Under the pieces are notes generated by a model, which searched no databases, was not told the DNA's origin, and saw only the letters and a list, made by a program, of their open reading frames with translations. A DNA stretch of 64,000 nucleotides from assembly GCF_014636475.1 (NCBI RefSeq), contig NZ_BMEL01000001.1:496001-560000 (forward strand), written 5' to 3'. Positions 8,527 to 16,800 of this stretch are shown here, one piece after another. Position numbers and translations under genes: made by a program. The stretch's first letter is position 1. The number at the start of each line of letters is the position of its first letter. The DNA comes from Halobacillus andaensis. GTDB lineage: Bacteria; Bacillota; Bacilli; Bacillales; Halobacillaceae.

Positions 8527-9090
8527 ATGAAAACAATCGTTGTTACTGGCTATAAGCCAATGGAATTGGGAATCTTTAAAAATGACGACCCCAAAGTAGA
8601 CATTATTAAAACTGCGATAAAGAAACGTTTGGTTGCGCTTATTGATGAAGGTCTTCAGTGGGTGGTGATTTCCGGTCAAATGGGTGTAGAATTATGGACA
8701 GGCGAAGTTATATTGGGACTTAAAGAAGAATATGACATCAACTTAGCAGTACTTCCCCCTTTTTCCAACCAACAATCCAGGTGGCCGGATGCGATGCAGC
8801 GCGCTTATGAAGTCATCATCGAACAATGTGATTTTTATAAGGAGATTTACGAAAAGGAATACGAAGGACCTTACCAATTCAGGGCTAGAGATCAATTTTT
8901 TGTTGAGCATTCCGACGGTTGCTTAATGCTTTATGATGAAGATACTCAAGGTTCCCCACAATATTTCCTAAAATTAATCAAAAAGTATAGAGAGCATCAT
9001 GCGTACGAATTATTATTTATCACTCCTCTCGATCTTGATGAGACTGTGGAAGAAATGAGAATGACAAACCCTGACTATTGGAGTCAGTAA
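8527..9090 (+). CDS. ypsA: YpsA family (DUF1273, SLOG-fold) protein
   Basis: 187 residues of the YpsA family, a Rossmann-like SLOG fold expected to bind a nucleotide ligand. Overproduced B. subtilis YpsA inhibits cell division. Seen: N-terminal TIVVTGYKPMELGIF, then VVISGQMGVELWTGEV (the Gly-rich ligand loop), LPPFSNQQSRWP and HSDGCLMLYDEDTQGSP. The pairing ypsA-gpsB-rnpB-ypsC is the conserved Bacillus order and fits a role near the divisome. Confidence 0.93.
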   Translation: MKTIVVTGYKPMELGIFKNDDPKVDIIKTAIKKRLVALIDEGLQWVVISGQMGVELWTGEVILGLKEEYDINLAVLPPFSNQQSRWPDAMQRAYEVIIEQCDFYKEIYEKEYEGPYQFRARDQFFVEHSDGCLMLYDEDTQGSPQYFLKLIKKYREHHAYELLFITPLDLDETVEEMRMTNPDYWSQ

Positions 9091-9202
9091 TAAAATATAC
9101 TATGAAGATACTAGATGAAATAGGTATAATGCATAAATTAAATTGACATTACTCGAAGGATTTGAAAAAATATAAGTAATGTGCTGAACAGAGGTGATAA
9201 AA

Positions 9203-9523
9203 ATGAGTGAAGAAAAGTATAACTTAGATGGCAAAACGATTTTAGAAAAAGATTTCAAAACGTCAATGCGTGGATATAACCAAGAAGAAGTGGATGAATT
9301 TTTAGATCTAATTATTCAAGACTATGAGAAGTTTCAAAAAGAAATTGATCAACTGCAAAATGAAAACAATCGATTGAAGAAGTATCCAGCTCGTGATGAC
9401 GCTTCAACACAGCGTACAAAACCAGTAAACAACACACAAAATCATCAAGTGAATTACGATATTTTAAAAAGAGTATCAAATCTTGAGAAAGCTGTGTTTG
9501 GAAAGAAATATGCCGAAGAGTAA
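9203..9523 (+). CDS. gpsB: Cell division regulator GpsB
   Basis: 106-residue DivIVA-like adaptor that links PBP1 to the divisome and helps shuttle it between side wall and septum. The N-terminal membrane/PBP-binding domain reads [23 protein letters not shown], followed by a coiled coil (~35-65), a Thr/Asn/Gln-rich linker and the C-terminal trimerisation helix [17 protein letters not shown] 9203 is chosen with the AGAGGTG site; the in-frame GTG at 9194 overlaps that site. The presence of PonA in the same window gives its expected partner. Confidence 0.95.
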   Translation: MSEEKYNLDGKTILEKDFKTSMRGYNQEEVDEFLDLIIQDYEKFQKEIDQLQNENNRLKKYPARDDASTQRTKPVNNTQNHQVNYDILKRVSNLEKAVFGKKYAEE

Positions 9524-9607
9524 AAATGTAATAAAATAACAGATGACTTATGGACAGAACTATGCTATTCTATTAGAACTTGCTTTTAATGACTAACAAA
9601 TAATGAA

Positions 9608-10003
9608 TATTGAATACTCGGGTAATCGCTGCATATTCACGTATGCAGAGGAAAGTCCATGCTCGCACAAGCTGAGACGCTTGTAGTGTTCGTGCTTGAC
9701 GAAACCATAAGTCAAGGTAACTCTTACGTTAACGGCAGGGAAAATACCTACGTTCTTTATGAATAGGGTATGACTACCTTGAAAGTGCCACAGTGACGAA
9801 GCTGGAATAGAAATATTTCAGGTGGAACGAGGTAAACCCCACGAGCGAGCAACCCAAATTAAGGTAGGGGCACTTTTGGATGGGAATTCAACCTGAAAAA
9901 AGGCCGCTTATAGCGGCAGATAGATGGTTACCACCGGAGTACGAGGTTGACCACCGTTTGCAGTACAAAGGAACAGAACATGGCTTACAGAGTATTCAAA
10001 GGT
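9608..10003 (+). ncRNA. rnpB: RNase P RNA, Bacillus (B) type
   Basis: Catalytic RNA of ribonuclease P. Highly conserved blocks match B. subtilis rnpB: GGGTAATCGCTGC, GAGGAAAGTCCATGCTCGCA, GAAAGTGCCACAGTGACGAA, GGTAAACCCC and CGAGCGAG, AGATAGATG and the 3' block AACATGGCTTACAG. The P1 helix is formed by TTGAATACTC (9610-9619) and GAGTATTCAA (9990-9999), which sets the approximate ends. It lies between gpsB and ypsC as in Bacillus. Confidence 0.96.
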
Positions 10004-10021
10004 CATTGATCATCACGAAGC

Positions 10022-10065
10022 AACCCTTCTGAAAAGCCACACGCTTTTTAGAAGGGTTATTTTTA
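10022..10065 (+). terminator. Terminator after rnpB
   Basis: Long hairpin AACCCTTCT...GAAAAGC / GCTTTTT..AGAAGGGTT followed by ATTTTTA. Confidence 0.85.
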
Positions 10066-10119
10066 TGAACATAATAAATAAAATTGAATGATAGTTAGAG
10101 TAACTTTAGGAGGCTAAGG

Positions 10120-11253
10120 ATGGCATCGAATGTAACATTAATAGCGACAGCTGCCATGGGAATAGAAGCTTTTGTGGCAAGAGAAGTAAAAGACTTAGGA
10201 TATGAAGATGTGAAGGTTGAGAATGGACGCGTACTATTTGAGGCTCCTGTATCCGCCATTCCACGATCCAATCTATGGCTTCGAACGGCTGACCGTGTTC
10301 GCTTGCTAGTAGGAAGGTTTAAAGCTTATAGCTTTGATGAACTATTTGAAAGCACGAAGGCTTTACCATGGGAACAATTCATTACAGAAGATGGTGAATT
10401 CCCTGTAATAGGTAAATCGGTTAAATCTAAACTTTACAGTGTACCTGACTGCCAATCTATAGTAAAGAAAGCAATTGTTGAACGCTTGAAGCAAAAGTAC
10501 GGTGTAGCTTCCATTCTAAAAGAAACAGGAGCTTTCTATCGAGTTGAGGTAGCGATTCATAAAGATGAGGTTCTACTTACGATTGATACTTCAGGCAGCG
10601 GACTTCATAAACGAGGCTATCGAGTAGGGCAAGGGGAAGCACCTCTTAAAGAAACATTAGCTGCTGCTCTGGTTCAAACAACAAATTGGAAACCTGACCA
10701 ACCTTTTGTCGATCCTTTTTGCGGTTCAGGAACGATCCCCATCGAAGCTGCGTTAATTGGGCAAAATATTGCCCCCGGTTTTAATCGTGAGTTCGCTTCT
10801 GAGAACTGGAACTTCATTCAAGACTCTCATTGGGATGAAGCCTTTCAAGAAGCAGAAGATTGTGCGAATTATGATCAACCGCTTGATATTACAGGATCAG
10901 ACATCAGTCATGAAATGGTTGAAATTGCAAAAACAAATGCAATGGAGGCCGGACTGGGAGATTTAGTGAAGTGGAAACAAATGCAGGTGAAAGATTTTAA
11001 TCCTAGAAAAGATAATGGATATCTTATAGGTAACCCACCATATGGAGAGAGAATGGGTGACCGTGAAGAAGTAGAAAATATGTATCGTGATTTAGGAGTG
11101 AGAATGAGAGATTATCCTTCTTGGAGCGTTTATATTCTTACGTCTAATGAAAAATTCGAAAAATTTTATGGGCGAGAGGCCACAAAGAAACGGAAGTTAT
11201 TTAATGGCTTTATAAAAACGGATTACTATCAATTTTTCGGTAAGAAACAATAA
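10120..11253 (+). CDS. ypsC: THUMP-domain 23S rRNA guanine methyltransferase (YpsC/RlmL type)
   Basis: 377 residues. An N-terminal THUMP/ferredoxin-like RNA-binding region (~1-160, beginning TLIATAAMGIEAFVAREV) is followed by a class I SAM-dependent methyltransferase domain. FVDPFCGSGTIPIEAA (~198-213) is the SAM loop and NPPYGER (~305-311) is the N2-guanine methyltransferase catalytic motif. It is expected to make m2G in 23S rRNA, as the N-terminal half of E. coli RlmL does. It follows rnpB as in B. subtilis. Confidence 0.93.
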   Translation: MASNVTLIATAAMGIEAFVAREVKDLGYEDVKVENGRVLFEAPVSAIPRSNLWLRTADRVRLLVGRFKAYSFDELFESTKALPWEQFITEDGEFPVIGKSVKSKLYSVPDCQSIVKKAIVERLKQKYGVASILKETGAFYRVEVAIHKDEVLLTIDTSGSGLHKRGYRVGQGEAPLKETLAAALVQTTNWKPDQPFVDPFCGSGTIPIEAALIGQNIAPGFNREFASENWNFIQDSHWDEAFQEAEDCANYDQPLDITGSDISHEMVEIAKTNAMEAGLGDLVKWKQMQVKDFNPRKDNGYLIGNPPYGERMGDREEVENMYRDLGVRMRDYPSWSVYILTSNEKFEKFYGREATKKRKLFNGFIKTDYYQFFGKKQ

Positions 11254-11270
11254 ATGAGGGGGAGTTTCAT

Positions 11271-12764
11271 TTGAGTTTTTCCACTGAACAAAAATTTTGG
11301 AATCTGTTAAAAGAACAATCTTCTTATGAAGAAGCCATTGGTTTAATGGCATGGGATATGCGTACGAAAGCCCCAAAAAAAGGGGTTGAAAACCGCTCGG
11401 AAGTGATTGGCGTTCTCTCCCAAAAAGTTCATGAAATTCAAACGTGTAATGAAATTAAACTCTATATAGACGAGCTTAAAAAAACGGCTTCCGACCCAAA
11501 ATTAATTGCAGCACTGCGTGAAGCAGAGGAAACGTATCATCGTACGAATAAAATTCCTACACAGCTGTATAAGGAATTTGTAACGCTTCAAACGACTGCG
11601 GAGTCTAAATGGGCAGAAGCAAAAGAGAATAATGATTTTGAGAGTTTCCAGCCTTATTTAGAAGAGCTTGTTCGATATAATCGCGAATTTGCGGAGCTTT
11701 GGGGATACGAAGACCATATTTATGATGCATTGCTGCACAATTATGAGCCGGGTGTAACGGTTAAACAACTGGACCAAGTATTTCCTAAGGTGCGGGATGA
11801 ATTGGCCGCGCTGTTAACAAAAATTCAAGAGTCAGAGGTATCGCCAGACCCCGCTATTTTACAAGGCCATTTTCCTAAGCATTTACAAGAAGCGTTTAGT
11901 GAAGAAATTCTTAAGAGAATGAGTTACGACTTTGACGCAGGACGTCTCGATGAAACCATTCACCCTTTTGCTATAGGGTTGAATACCAATGATGTACGCG
12001 TAACAACTAAATATGATGAAAGAGACTTCCGGACAGCTGTTTTTGGAACCATTCATGAGGGGGGCCATGCCCTTTATGAACAAAATATTGATCCGGATTT
12101 ATCTTTTACCCCATTAGCTACAGGTACATCGATGGGTATTCATGAGTCTCAATCGTTGTTCTGGGAAAACTTTATAGCGCGCAGCCGAGAGTTTTGGGAA
12201 AATCATTATTCGCTTTTTCAATCTCATGCTCCTGATCGTTTTAAACAAGTTTCTTTCGATGACTTTTTTCTAGCGGTGAACGAAGTGAAGCCTTCTCTCA
12301 TCCGTATTGAGGCGGATGAATTGACTTACTGTCTTCACATCATGGTTCGTTATGAACTGGAAAAAGCCTTAATCAATGGTGAAATTGAGGTGAAACAGCT
12401 GCCTGAATTGTGGAATGAAAAAATGAAAACGTACTTAGGGGTCGTACCAGACAGTGATTCGACAGGAGTTCTTCAAGATATTCACTGGGCAGGAGGGGAC
12501 TTTGGCTACTTTCCGTCATATGCTTTAGGCTATATGTATGCTGCTCAATTCGATAGCGCTATGAGGAAAGATGTAAACGTCTCGGCTGCCGTAAGATCAG
12601 GAGATTTCCAGCTTATTAAAAACTGGCTTTCAAATCGTATTCATCAATACGGAAAAATGAAAAAACCTTTAGATATTTTAGAAGAGGTTACAGGGGAAGG
12701 ACTTAATCCGAACGATTTAGTGAACTATCTACGAAACAAATATAAACATATTTATCGCTTTTAG
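11271..12764 (+). CDS. ypwA: Thermostable carboxypeptidase, M32 family
   Basis: 497-residue zinc metallocarboxypeptidase. The active-site HEGGH (residues ~261-265, HExxH type) is followed by the second-site Glu in GIHESQSLFWE, both standard for M32. Length is typical (~500). The start is TTG 11271 with a GAGGGGG site ~8 nt upstream; no better start is near. It is 17 nt behind ypsC and may be co-transcribed. B. subtilis ypwA is likewise beside bcsA/bpsA, which follows here after the lipoprotein gene. Confidence 0.94.
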   Translation: MSFSTEQKFWNLLKEQSSYEEAIGLMAWDMRTKAPKKGVENRSEVIGVLSQKVHEIQTCNEIKLYIDELKKTASDPKLIAALREAEETYHRTNKIPTQLYKEFVTLQTTAESKWAEAKENNDFESFQPYLEELVRYNREFAELWGYEDHIYDALLHNYEPGVTVKQLDQVFPKVRDELAALLTKIQESEVSPDPAILQGHFPKHLQEAFSEEILKRMSYDFDAGRLDETIHPFAIGLNTNDVRVTTKYDERDFRTAVFGTIHEGGHALYEQNIDPDLSFTPLATGTSMGIHESQSLFWENFIARSREFWENHYSLFQSHAPDRFKQVSFDDFFLAVNEVKPSLIRIEADELTYCLHIMVRYELEKALINGEIEVKQLPELWNEKMKTYLGVVPDSDSTGVLQDIHWAGGDFGYFPSYALGYMYAAQFDSAMRKDVNVSAAVRSGDFQLIKNWLSNRIHQYGKMKKPLDILEEVTGEGLNPNDLVNYLRNKYKHIYRF

Positions 12765-12795
12765 AAAAAGAAACCGCAAAGCGGTTTCTTTTTTA
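12765..12795. terminator. Terminator of ypwA, shared with the opposing lipoprotein gene
   Basis: Arms GAAACCGC / GCGGTTTC (12770-12777, 12781-12788) with A-run before and T-run after. It abuts the ancestral stop codon (12793-12795) of the converging lipoprotein reading frame. Confidence 0.88.
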
Positions 12796-13329
12796 TGAGA
12801 ATTCGTTTTTTAAGTTGGTTGGTCGAAGGTCAGCATCTTCAAAGATTTTATCCATTTGTTGCTGAAACTCATCAAATAATTTGTTCGCGTTCGTTAAATC
12901 GGCTTCATCCATGTTTTCTTCTAACATGTATTAGATTTCTTCATAGTATTCCTGAAGAGACGGCAGGGCCTGCTTAATATCTTCCGCTACTTCATCGTTA
13001 ATATCTTCACTGACTGAATAATCAACGACTTTATATGAGGCATCTTTAGCAGCTGTTTTAGCATTTTCTCCAGCTTCTTTGACCGTTTCTTCATCTGCTT
13101 CTTCATCGCCCAGCATAGTTTCAAAGTTCGTAATTTGAGACTGCTCAGGGCGCAGTGTGTTCGCCATGTTCTTCTGCCAGTTTAAAATATCTTTCTTTAT
13201 TTCATTTTCTTCTTCAGAACCTGAATCTGCAGATTCATTGCTGTCATTAGACTCATCTCCAGCGTTTGAACTACATCCTGTTACGACGAGTAAAGTAGAC
13301 ACTCCTAAAATAATCATCCATCGTTTCAT
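12793..13329 (-). pseudogene. Lipoprotein gene interrupted by an in-frame TAA
   Basis: The open part (13329 down to 12931) encodes 132 aa: a signal peptide with lipobox LVVTGCSS, a Ser/Asp/Glu-rich linker, then helical sequence ending SLQEYYEEI and TAA. Reading past that TAA in the same frame gives 45 more sense codons (YMLEENMDEADLTNANKLFD..., ...DLRPTNLKNEFS) to a second TAA at 12793, directly beside the bidirectional terminator. The natural product is therefore probably a 178-aa lipoprotein, cut by one nonsense change (e.g. CAA or GAA to TAA). It may be a truncated but functional protein, a pseudogene, or a sequencing error. Family not recognised. Confidence 0.75.
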
Positions 13330-13522
13330 TGTGTTATCCCCATTATGTAAGATTCATTGTGTAGTTTATCTGTATTTTCAAAAAATGTAAACTAATCCAA
13401 CAATTGTAATAATATATAGAAAATTCTCAACATACGTTTAATGTTCCTAATGGTACACACCAGCTATTTCGTATAATTCGAGTGATTTGAGCCACCTTAT
13501 TCTTAAAGAGGTGGATTGAAAA

Positions 13523-14608
13523 ATGGCTTTTATTTTATCATGCAGTATCCAGAAAGCGGAATATAATTATAAGCAGCAGGAAATTCAAGAGCTGATTGCA
13601 AAGGTCTTTCCTATTAAAGAAACGGATAAACAAAAATTAATGCCGATTTTTAGCAATAGTGAAATTAAAACTCGCCAACTAGCTTTCCCATTAGAATGGT
13701 ATACAAAAGAACGCCAGCTTCAAGAAGTGAACGCCTCTTATTGTGAGCGGGTGATTGACTATAGTAAACAGGCGGCTTTGAGCTGTTTATCTAACCGTAA
13801 ATTTATTAAAAGAGAGATTGATCCTAAGGAAATTGACCATATTCTTTTCGTGTCTTCTACTGGAATATCTACTCCTACCATTGATGCTTATTTAATAGAT
13901 GAACTAGGCCTGCGTGAGAATATTAAACGCACCCCAATATTTGGCCTTGGATGTGCTGGAGGTACAAATGCCGTAGGTAAAGCATTTGATTACTTAAAAG
14001 GGGCGCCTGAAAGTAATGTCCTCATCATTTGCGCGGAATTATGCAGTGTGACCTTTCAACATAATGATACAAGAGTAAGTAATTTTGTGGGAGCTGCTTT
14101 ATTTGGGGACGGGGCATCTGCTTTGTTATTAGTAGGAGAAGATTCACCGCTGCTGCATCAAAAGATTACGGCTGTACCTAAAGTGACTTCATCAAGCACA
14201 AAAACAAAACCTCACAGTCAATCCGTTATGGGGTGGCGAGTAGTGAATACAGGTTTTGAAGTTATATTTAAAAAAAGCATCCCTAAACTCGTGGAAAGTT
14301 TCTGGAAAGGACATATGGAAGAAAGGTTAGCAGAATTAAACATGGCGGCAGTTGACTTACCTTTTATTGTCGCTCATCCTGGTGGAAAAAAAGTGATCGA
14401 AGCTTTTGTTTCAACTCTAGGAATTTCTGATCAAGCCGTATCCTATTCAAAAGATGTGCTATCCCGTCATGGCAATATGTCTTCTCCGACGGTCCATTTT
14501 GTATTGCATCAAGTTATGCTTGGGAAACCTTCAGCAGGGACAAAATCTTTTATGACCTCTTTAGGACCTGGTTTTTCATCAGAAATCGTAAGTCTGGAGT
14601 GGGTTTAA
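13523..14608 (+). CDS. bpsA: Type III polyketide synthase (alkylpyrone synthase, BpsA/BcsA)
   Basis: 361-residue chalcone-synthase-fold enzyme that condenses a long acyl-CoA with malonyl-CoA units to alkylpyrones/alkylresorcinols. Catalytic Cys144 lies in GLGCAGGTNAVG; the His is in VAHPGGKKV (~291) and the Asn in HGNMSSPTVHF (~322), a complete Cys-His-Asn triad. The N-terminus is typical of the bacterial branch. The next gene starts 1 nt after the stop and encodes the partner O-methyltransferase, as in B. subtilis bpsA-bpsB. Confidence 0.94.
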   Translation: MAFILSCSIQKAEYNYKQQEIQELIAKVFPIKETDKQKLMPIFSNSEIKTRQLAFPLEWYTKERQLQEVNASYCERVIDYSKQAALSCLSNRKFIKREIDPKEIDHILFVSSTGISTPTIDAYLIDELGLRENIKRTPIFGLGCAGGTNAVGKAFDYLKGAPESNVLIICAELCSVTFQHNDTRVSNFVGAALFGDGASALLLVGEDSPLLHQKITAVPKVTSSSTKTKPHSQSVMGWRVVNTGFEVIFKKSIPKLVESFWKGHMEERLAELNMAAVDLPFIVAHPGGKKVIEAFVSTLGISDQAVSYSKDVLSRHGNMSSPTVHFVLHQVMLGKPSAGTKSFMTSLGPGFSSEIVSLEWV

Positions 14609-14609
14609 G

Positions 14610-15104
14610 ATGTGGTTATTTATTTTTTTAATTTTACAGAGGCTGGCGGAGTTATATATTGCAAAGCTAAATAAGAGGTGGATGATGAGTCGTGGAGGGG
14701 TTGAAGTAGAGGCGAAGCATTATCATTTATTTATTTGGCTTCACACCCTTTTCTTTATTTCCATTTTCTTTGAGTGGTTTATTCTTAAGGGAGGCGTTTT
14801 ATGGTTATCTCCTTTCTTAATTGCTCTATTTGTGATCTTGCAGGGTTTAAGAGTTTGGTGTATAGCTTCACTCGGGAGGAAGTGGAATACGAGGATTATC
14901 GTCATTCCGGATGAGCCTCTTGTTGAGCGCGGACCCTACCAATACGTCAAGCACCCTAATTACATGATCGTCTTCTTTGAATTGCTGGTGATTCCACTGC
15001 TATTTCAAGCTTTTGTGACGGCTCTGCTATTTCCATTATTGCACCTGCTTGTTCTTGTGATCCGTATTCCCGCAGAAGAACGTGCGTTGTCAGGAAAATT
15101 TTAA
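14610..15104 (+). CDS. bpsB: Isoprenylcysteine carboxyl methyltransferase-family O-methyltransferase (BpsB/YpbQ)
   Basis: 164-residue integral membrane protein with 4-5 hydrophobic helices and the ICMT-family SAM motif RGPYQYVKHPNYMIVFFE near residue 110-127, plus RIPAEERAL at the end. In B. subtilis the homologue methylates the alkylpyrones made by BpsA. It is translationally close-coupled with bpsA. Confidence 0.92.
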   Translation: MWLFIFLILQRLAELYIAKLNKRWMMSRGGVEVEAKHYHLFIWLHTLFFISIFFEWFILKGGVLWLSPFLIALFVILQGLRVWCIASLGRKWNTRIIVIPDEPLVERGPYQYVKHPNYMIVFFELLVIPLLFQAFVTALLFPLLHLLVLVIRIPAEERALSGKF

Positions 15105-15233
15105 GTTTGCTCTAAATATGAAAAAAAACAGTTCACCGATTGACGTCAAGTGATTCCCACTTGGCTATTTATTTTGTATAATAGAAGTATTGCGAATTTT
15201 GTCGATACAGGTTTTAAAGATAAGGAGAATGTT

Positions 15234-15536
15234 ATGAAGCCAACTTATTCATTAGCTTATTACTTGGAAGACTTATGGTCAAAGGGGTTCAAACTGTCTG
15301 ACGAGGATGTACATTTTGTTTATTTTGGCAAAAATTCAACCAATACGGAAGACTGGAAGGTCATTTTAGCTCTTCAGATGACGCTGAAGTTTCAGAAAAA
15401 GTTCGATCCTAGCTTTTACATAAGTTTGCTTGAGCATATAGCAGATCGTTCCATCATATCGAAAAAGTCGGCGTATCAATCATTGGAAGAACGCGGTTTA
15501 TCAAATATGGAAACAAAAAAAAGAACCAGTTCCTAA
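15234..15536 (+). CDS. Small conserved protein of unknown function
   Basis: 100 residues beginning MKPTYSLAYYLEDLWSKGF. ATG 15234 has an AAGGAGAA site 6-7 nt upstream; the open frame extending back to 15150 has no ribosome site. No membrane segment or recognised motif is visible; it looks like a compact mixed helix/strand cytosolic protein. A terminator hairpin overlaps its end. B. subtilis has small ypb genes after ypbQ, so this may be a lineage-specific relative, but I do not recognise it. Confidence 0.7.
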   Translation: MKPTYSLAYYLEDLWSKGFKLSDEDVHFVYFGKNSTNTEDWKVILALQMTLKFQKKFDPSFYISLLEHIADRSIISKKSAYQSLEERGLSNMETKKRTSS

Positions 15537-15557
15537 TAAGTAGTTACTGGTTCTTCT
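15521..15557. terminator. Bidirectional terminator
   Basis: Arms AAGAACCAGT / ACTGGTTCTT (15521-15530, 15546-15555) between the converging 15234 gene and the RNase H-like gene; it overlaps both ends. Confidence 0.8.
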
Positions 15558-15927
15558 TCAATTCTTCACGAGCAAGACGATCTGCATGTTTGTTCTCTTT
15601 ATCAGGAATCCATTTATAAAATACATAGGAAAAGTGCTGATGAAGAGCTAAAATTTTTCCTAACAGGGGAGCATAGGCTGGATTCTTACAATGCTCCGTG
15701 TCAGCTGAATGAACAACTACCTGCGAATCGCTGCGTATGGAAATAATTTCCCCGCTGTAATGTTGACTGCAGTATTCTAACGCATAGATGACCGCAAGAA
15801 ATTCAGCCTCGTGGTTGGAACAGGAGCCGAGGTATTTGCTGAATTTGTGACGATCTTTTATATAAATGCCGACTGCACTCGGTCCTGGGTTGCCGGCTGT
15901 GGCTGCATCGGTATAAACTTCTATCAT
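15544..15927 (-). CDS. ypeP: RNase HI-like protein (YpeP type)
   Basis: 127-residue RNase H fold, type HI. Acidic residues expected at the metal site are visible: Asp in YTDAATAGNPGPSAVG, Glu in NHEAEFLAVIYALEY, Asp in IRSDSQVVV and the late Asp in NKHADRLAREE. The D-E-D-D set seems intact, so it may cut RNA in RNA:DNA hybrids; B. subtilis YpeP was reported to be inactive, so activity is uncertain. It is followed upstream by the queuosine-precursor transporter as in the B. subtilis ypeP-ypdP pair. Confidence 0.88.
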   Translation of the reverse strand: MIEVYTDAATAGNPGPSAVGIYIKDRHKFSKYLGSCSNHEAEFLAVIYALEYCSQHYSGEIISIRSDSQVVVHSADTEHCKNPAYAPLLGKILALHQHFSYVFYKWIPDKENKHADRLAREELKKNQ

Positions 15928-15945
15928 AGATCACTTGCCCCTTTG

Positions 15946-16620
15946 TTAAGAACGGTGGAATGTTTTGGCTGTATATAAAAATGGTGTATCAATTAAGGCC
16001 ACAATAAACTTGATTAGATAGGTTGTCAAAAAGATCTCGAACCAAATATCAAGTGGATACTCTCCGTAAAAGGCTATACCACAAAAGATAGCCGTATCAA
16101 GCAGTTGGCTAATCATCGTACTTCCGTTATTTCGAACCCAAAGTGTGCGGTCTGAAGTAAATATCTTTTTTAAGTTGGCATAGAGCCAAACATCGAAGTA
16201 TTGGCTGACAATATAAGCAATTAAGCTTCCTAAAGCTATTTTAGGCACAATGCCAAATAATACTTCTAGAGCTGGCTGGGCTATATCTGCTTCAGATGGG
16301 GTGAACGATAAGGAAATCTGCATCATGATGGTTAAAATAATGAGGGTGGAAAATCCCATCCAAACAGCCTTTTGTGCTTCTCGCTTCCCGTACTTTTCAT
16401 TGATTAAATCAGTAGCTAAAAAGACAGTGCCATAAATAATATTTCCTAGTGTAGCGGTTAAACCAAATAATTCAACTGTTTTTACTACTTGGATATTAGC
16501 GACCACTGTAGACATACCTATCCATACAAATAAGCCTGATTTACCGAAGATACGATAAACTATTAGTAATAAACTAAAGTTGACGATGGCAAACAAAATC
16601 CATATCCATTCGTTGCTCAT
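15946..16620 (-). CDS. ypdP: Queuosine precursor transporter (VUT/YhhQ family)
   Basis: 224-residue membrane protein with ~6 hydrophobic helices of the vitamin-uptake-transporter/YhhQ (COG1738) family that imports queuosine precursors such as preQ0/preQ1. Family motifs: ATDLINEKYGKREAQKAVWMG and the C-terminal STMISQLLDTAIFCGIAF...YLIKFIVALIDTPFLY. ATG 16620 follows AAGGAGG; a longer open frame to 16713 runs through the riboswitch and is rejected. The leader contains a preQ1-I riboswitch, which independently supports the substrate. Confidence 0.93.
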   Translation of the reverse strand: MSNEWIWILFAIVNFSLLLIVYRIFGKSGLFVWIGMSTVVANIQVVKTVELFGLTATLGNIIYGTVFLATDLINEKYGKREAQKAVWMGFSTLIILTIMMQISLSFTPSEADIAQPALEVLFGIVPKIALGSLIAYIVSQYFDVWLYANLKKIFTSDRTLWVRNNGSTMISQLLDTAIFCGIAFYGEYPLDIWFEIFLTTYLIKFIVALIDTPFLYTAKTFHRS

Positions 16621-16629
16621 ATAACTATT

Positions 16630-16670
16630 CCTCCTTAGTTTTGGTGTCGCGGGAGGTTTTCGAACCGCGC
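16630..16670 (-). promoter_or_regulatory. PreQ1-I riboswitch controlling the ypdP start site
   Basis: On the - strand: P1 5' arm CGCGG (16669-16665), loop TTCGAAAACCTC, P1 3' arm CCGCG (16652-16648), then an A-rich tail ACACCAAAACTAAGGAGG. The CCTC of the loop can pair with the GAGG/AAGG of the tail to form the P2 pseudoknot, which contains the ribosome site of ypdP. Overall plan and the AAAACTAAGG tail match the preQ1-I class. Ligand binding should hide the ribosome site and lower translation (inference from the class). Confidence 0.87.
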
Positions 16671-16684
16671 AGCAACAGCCTATC

Positions 16685-16713
16685 ATTATACGTTTAACAG
16701 CCGGGGATTGCAA
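16685..16713 (-). promoter_or_regulatory. Sigma-A promoter of the riboswitch-ypdP unit
   Basis: On the - strand, TTGCAA (16713-16708), a 17-nt spacer and TATAAT (16690-16685). Transcription would start near 16678, just before the aptamer. Confidence 0.75.
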
Positions 16714-16800
16714 TAGACAGGATTAGGAAATTCCTATTCTTAATTTGGCTGGTCTTCGGGTACAATAGAAGTAGACTGTTCGTTTAAAGGAGCTGTTAAG

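Noticed and set aside
15139-15172. Terminator after bpsB
   Set aside because: CAAGTG / CACTTG can form a hairpin, but the stem is short and the T-tract is poor; also a TGACGTCA palindrome there has no clear role.
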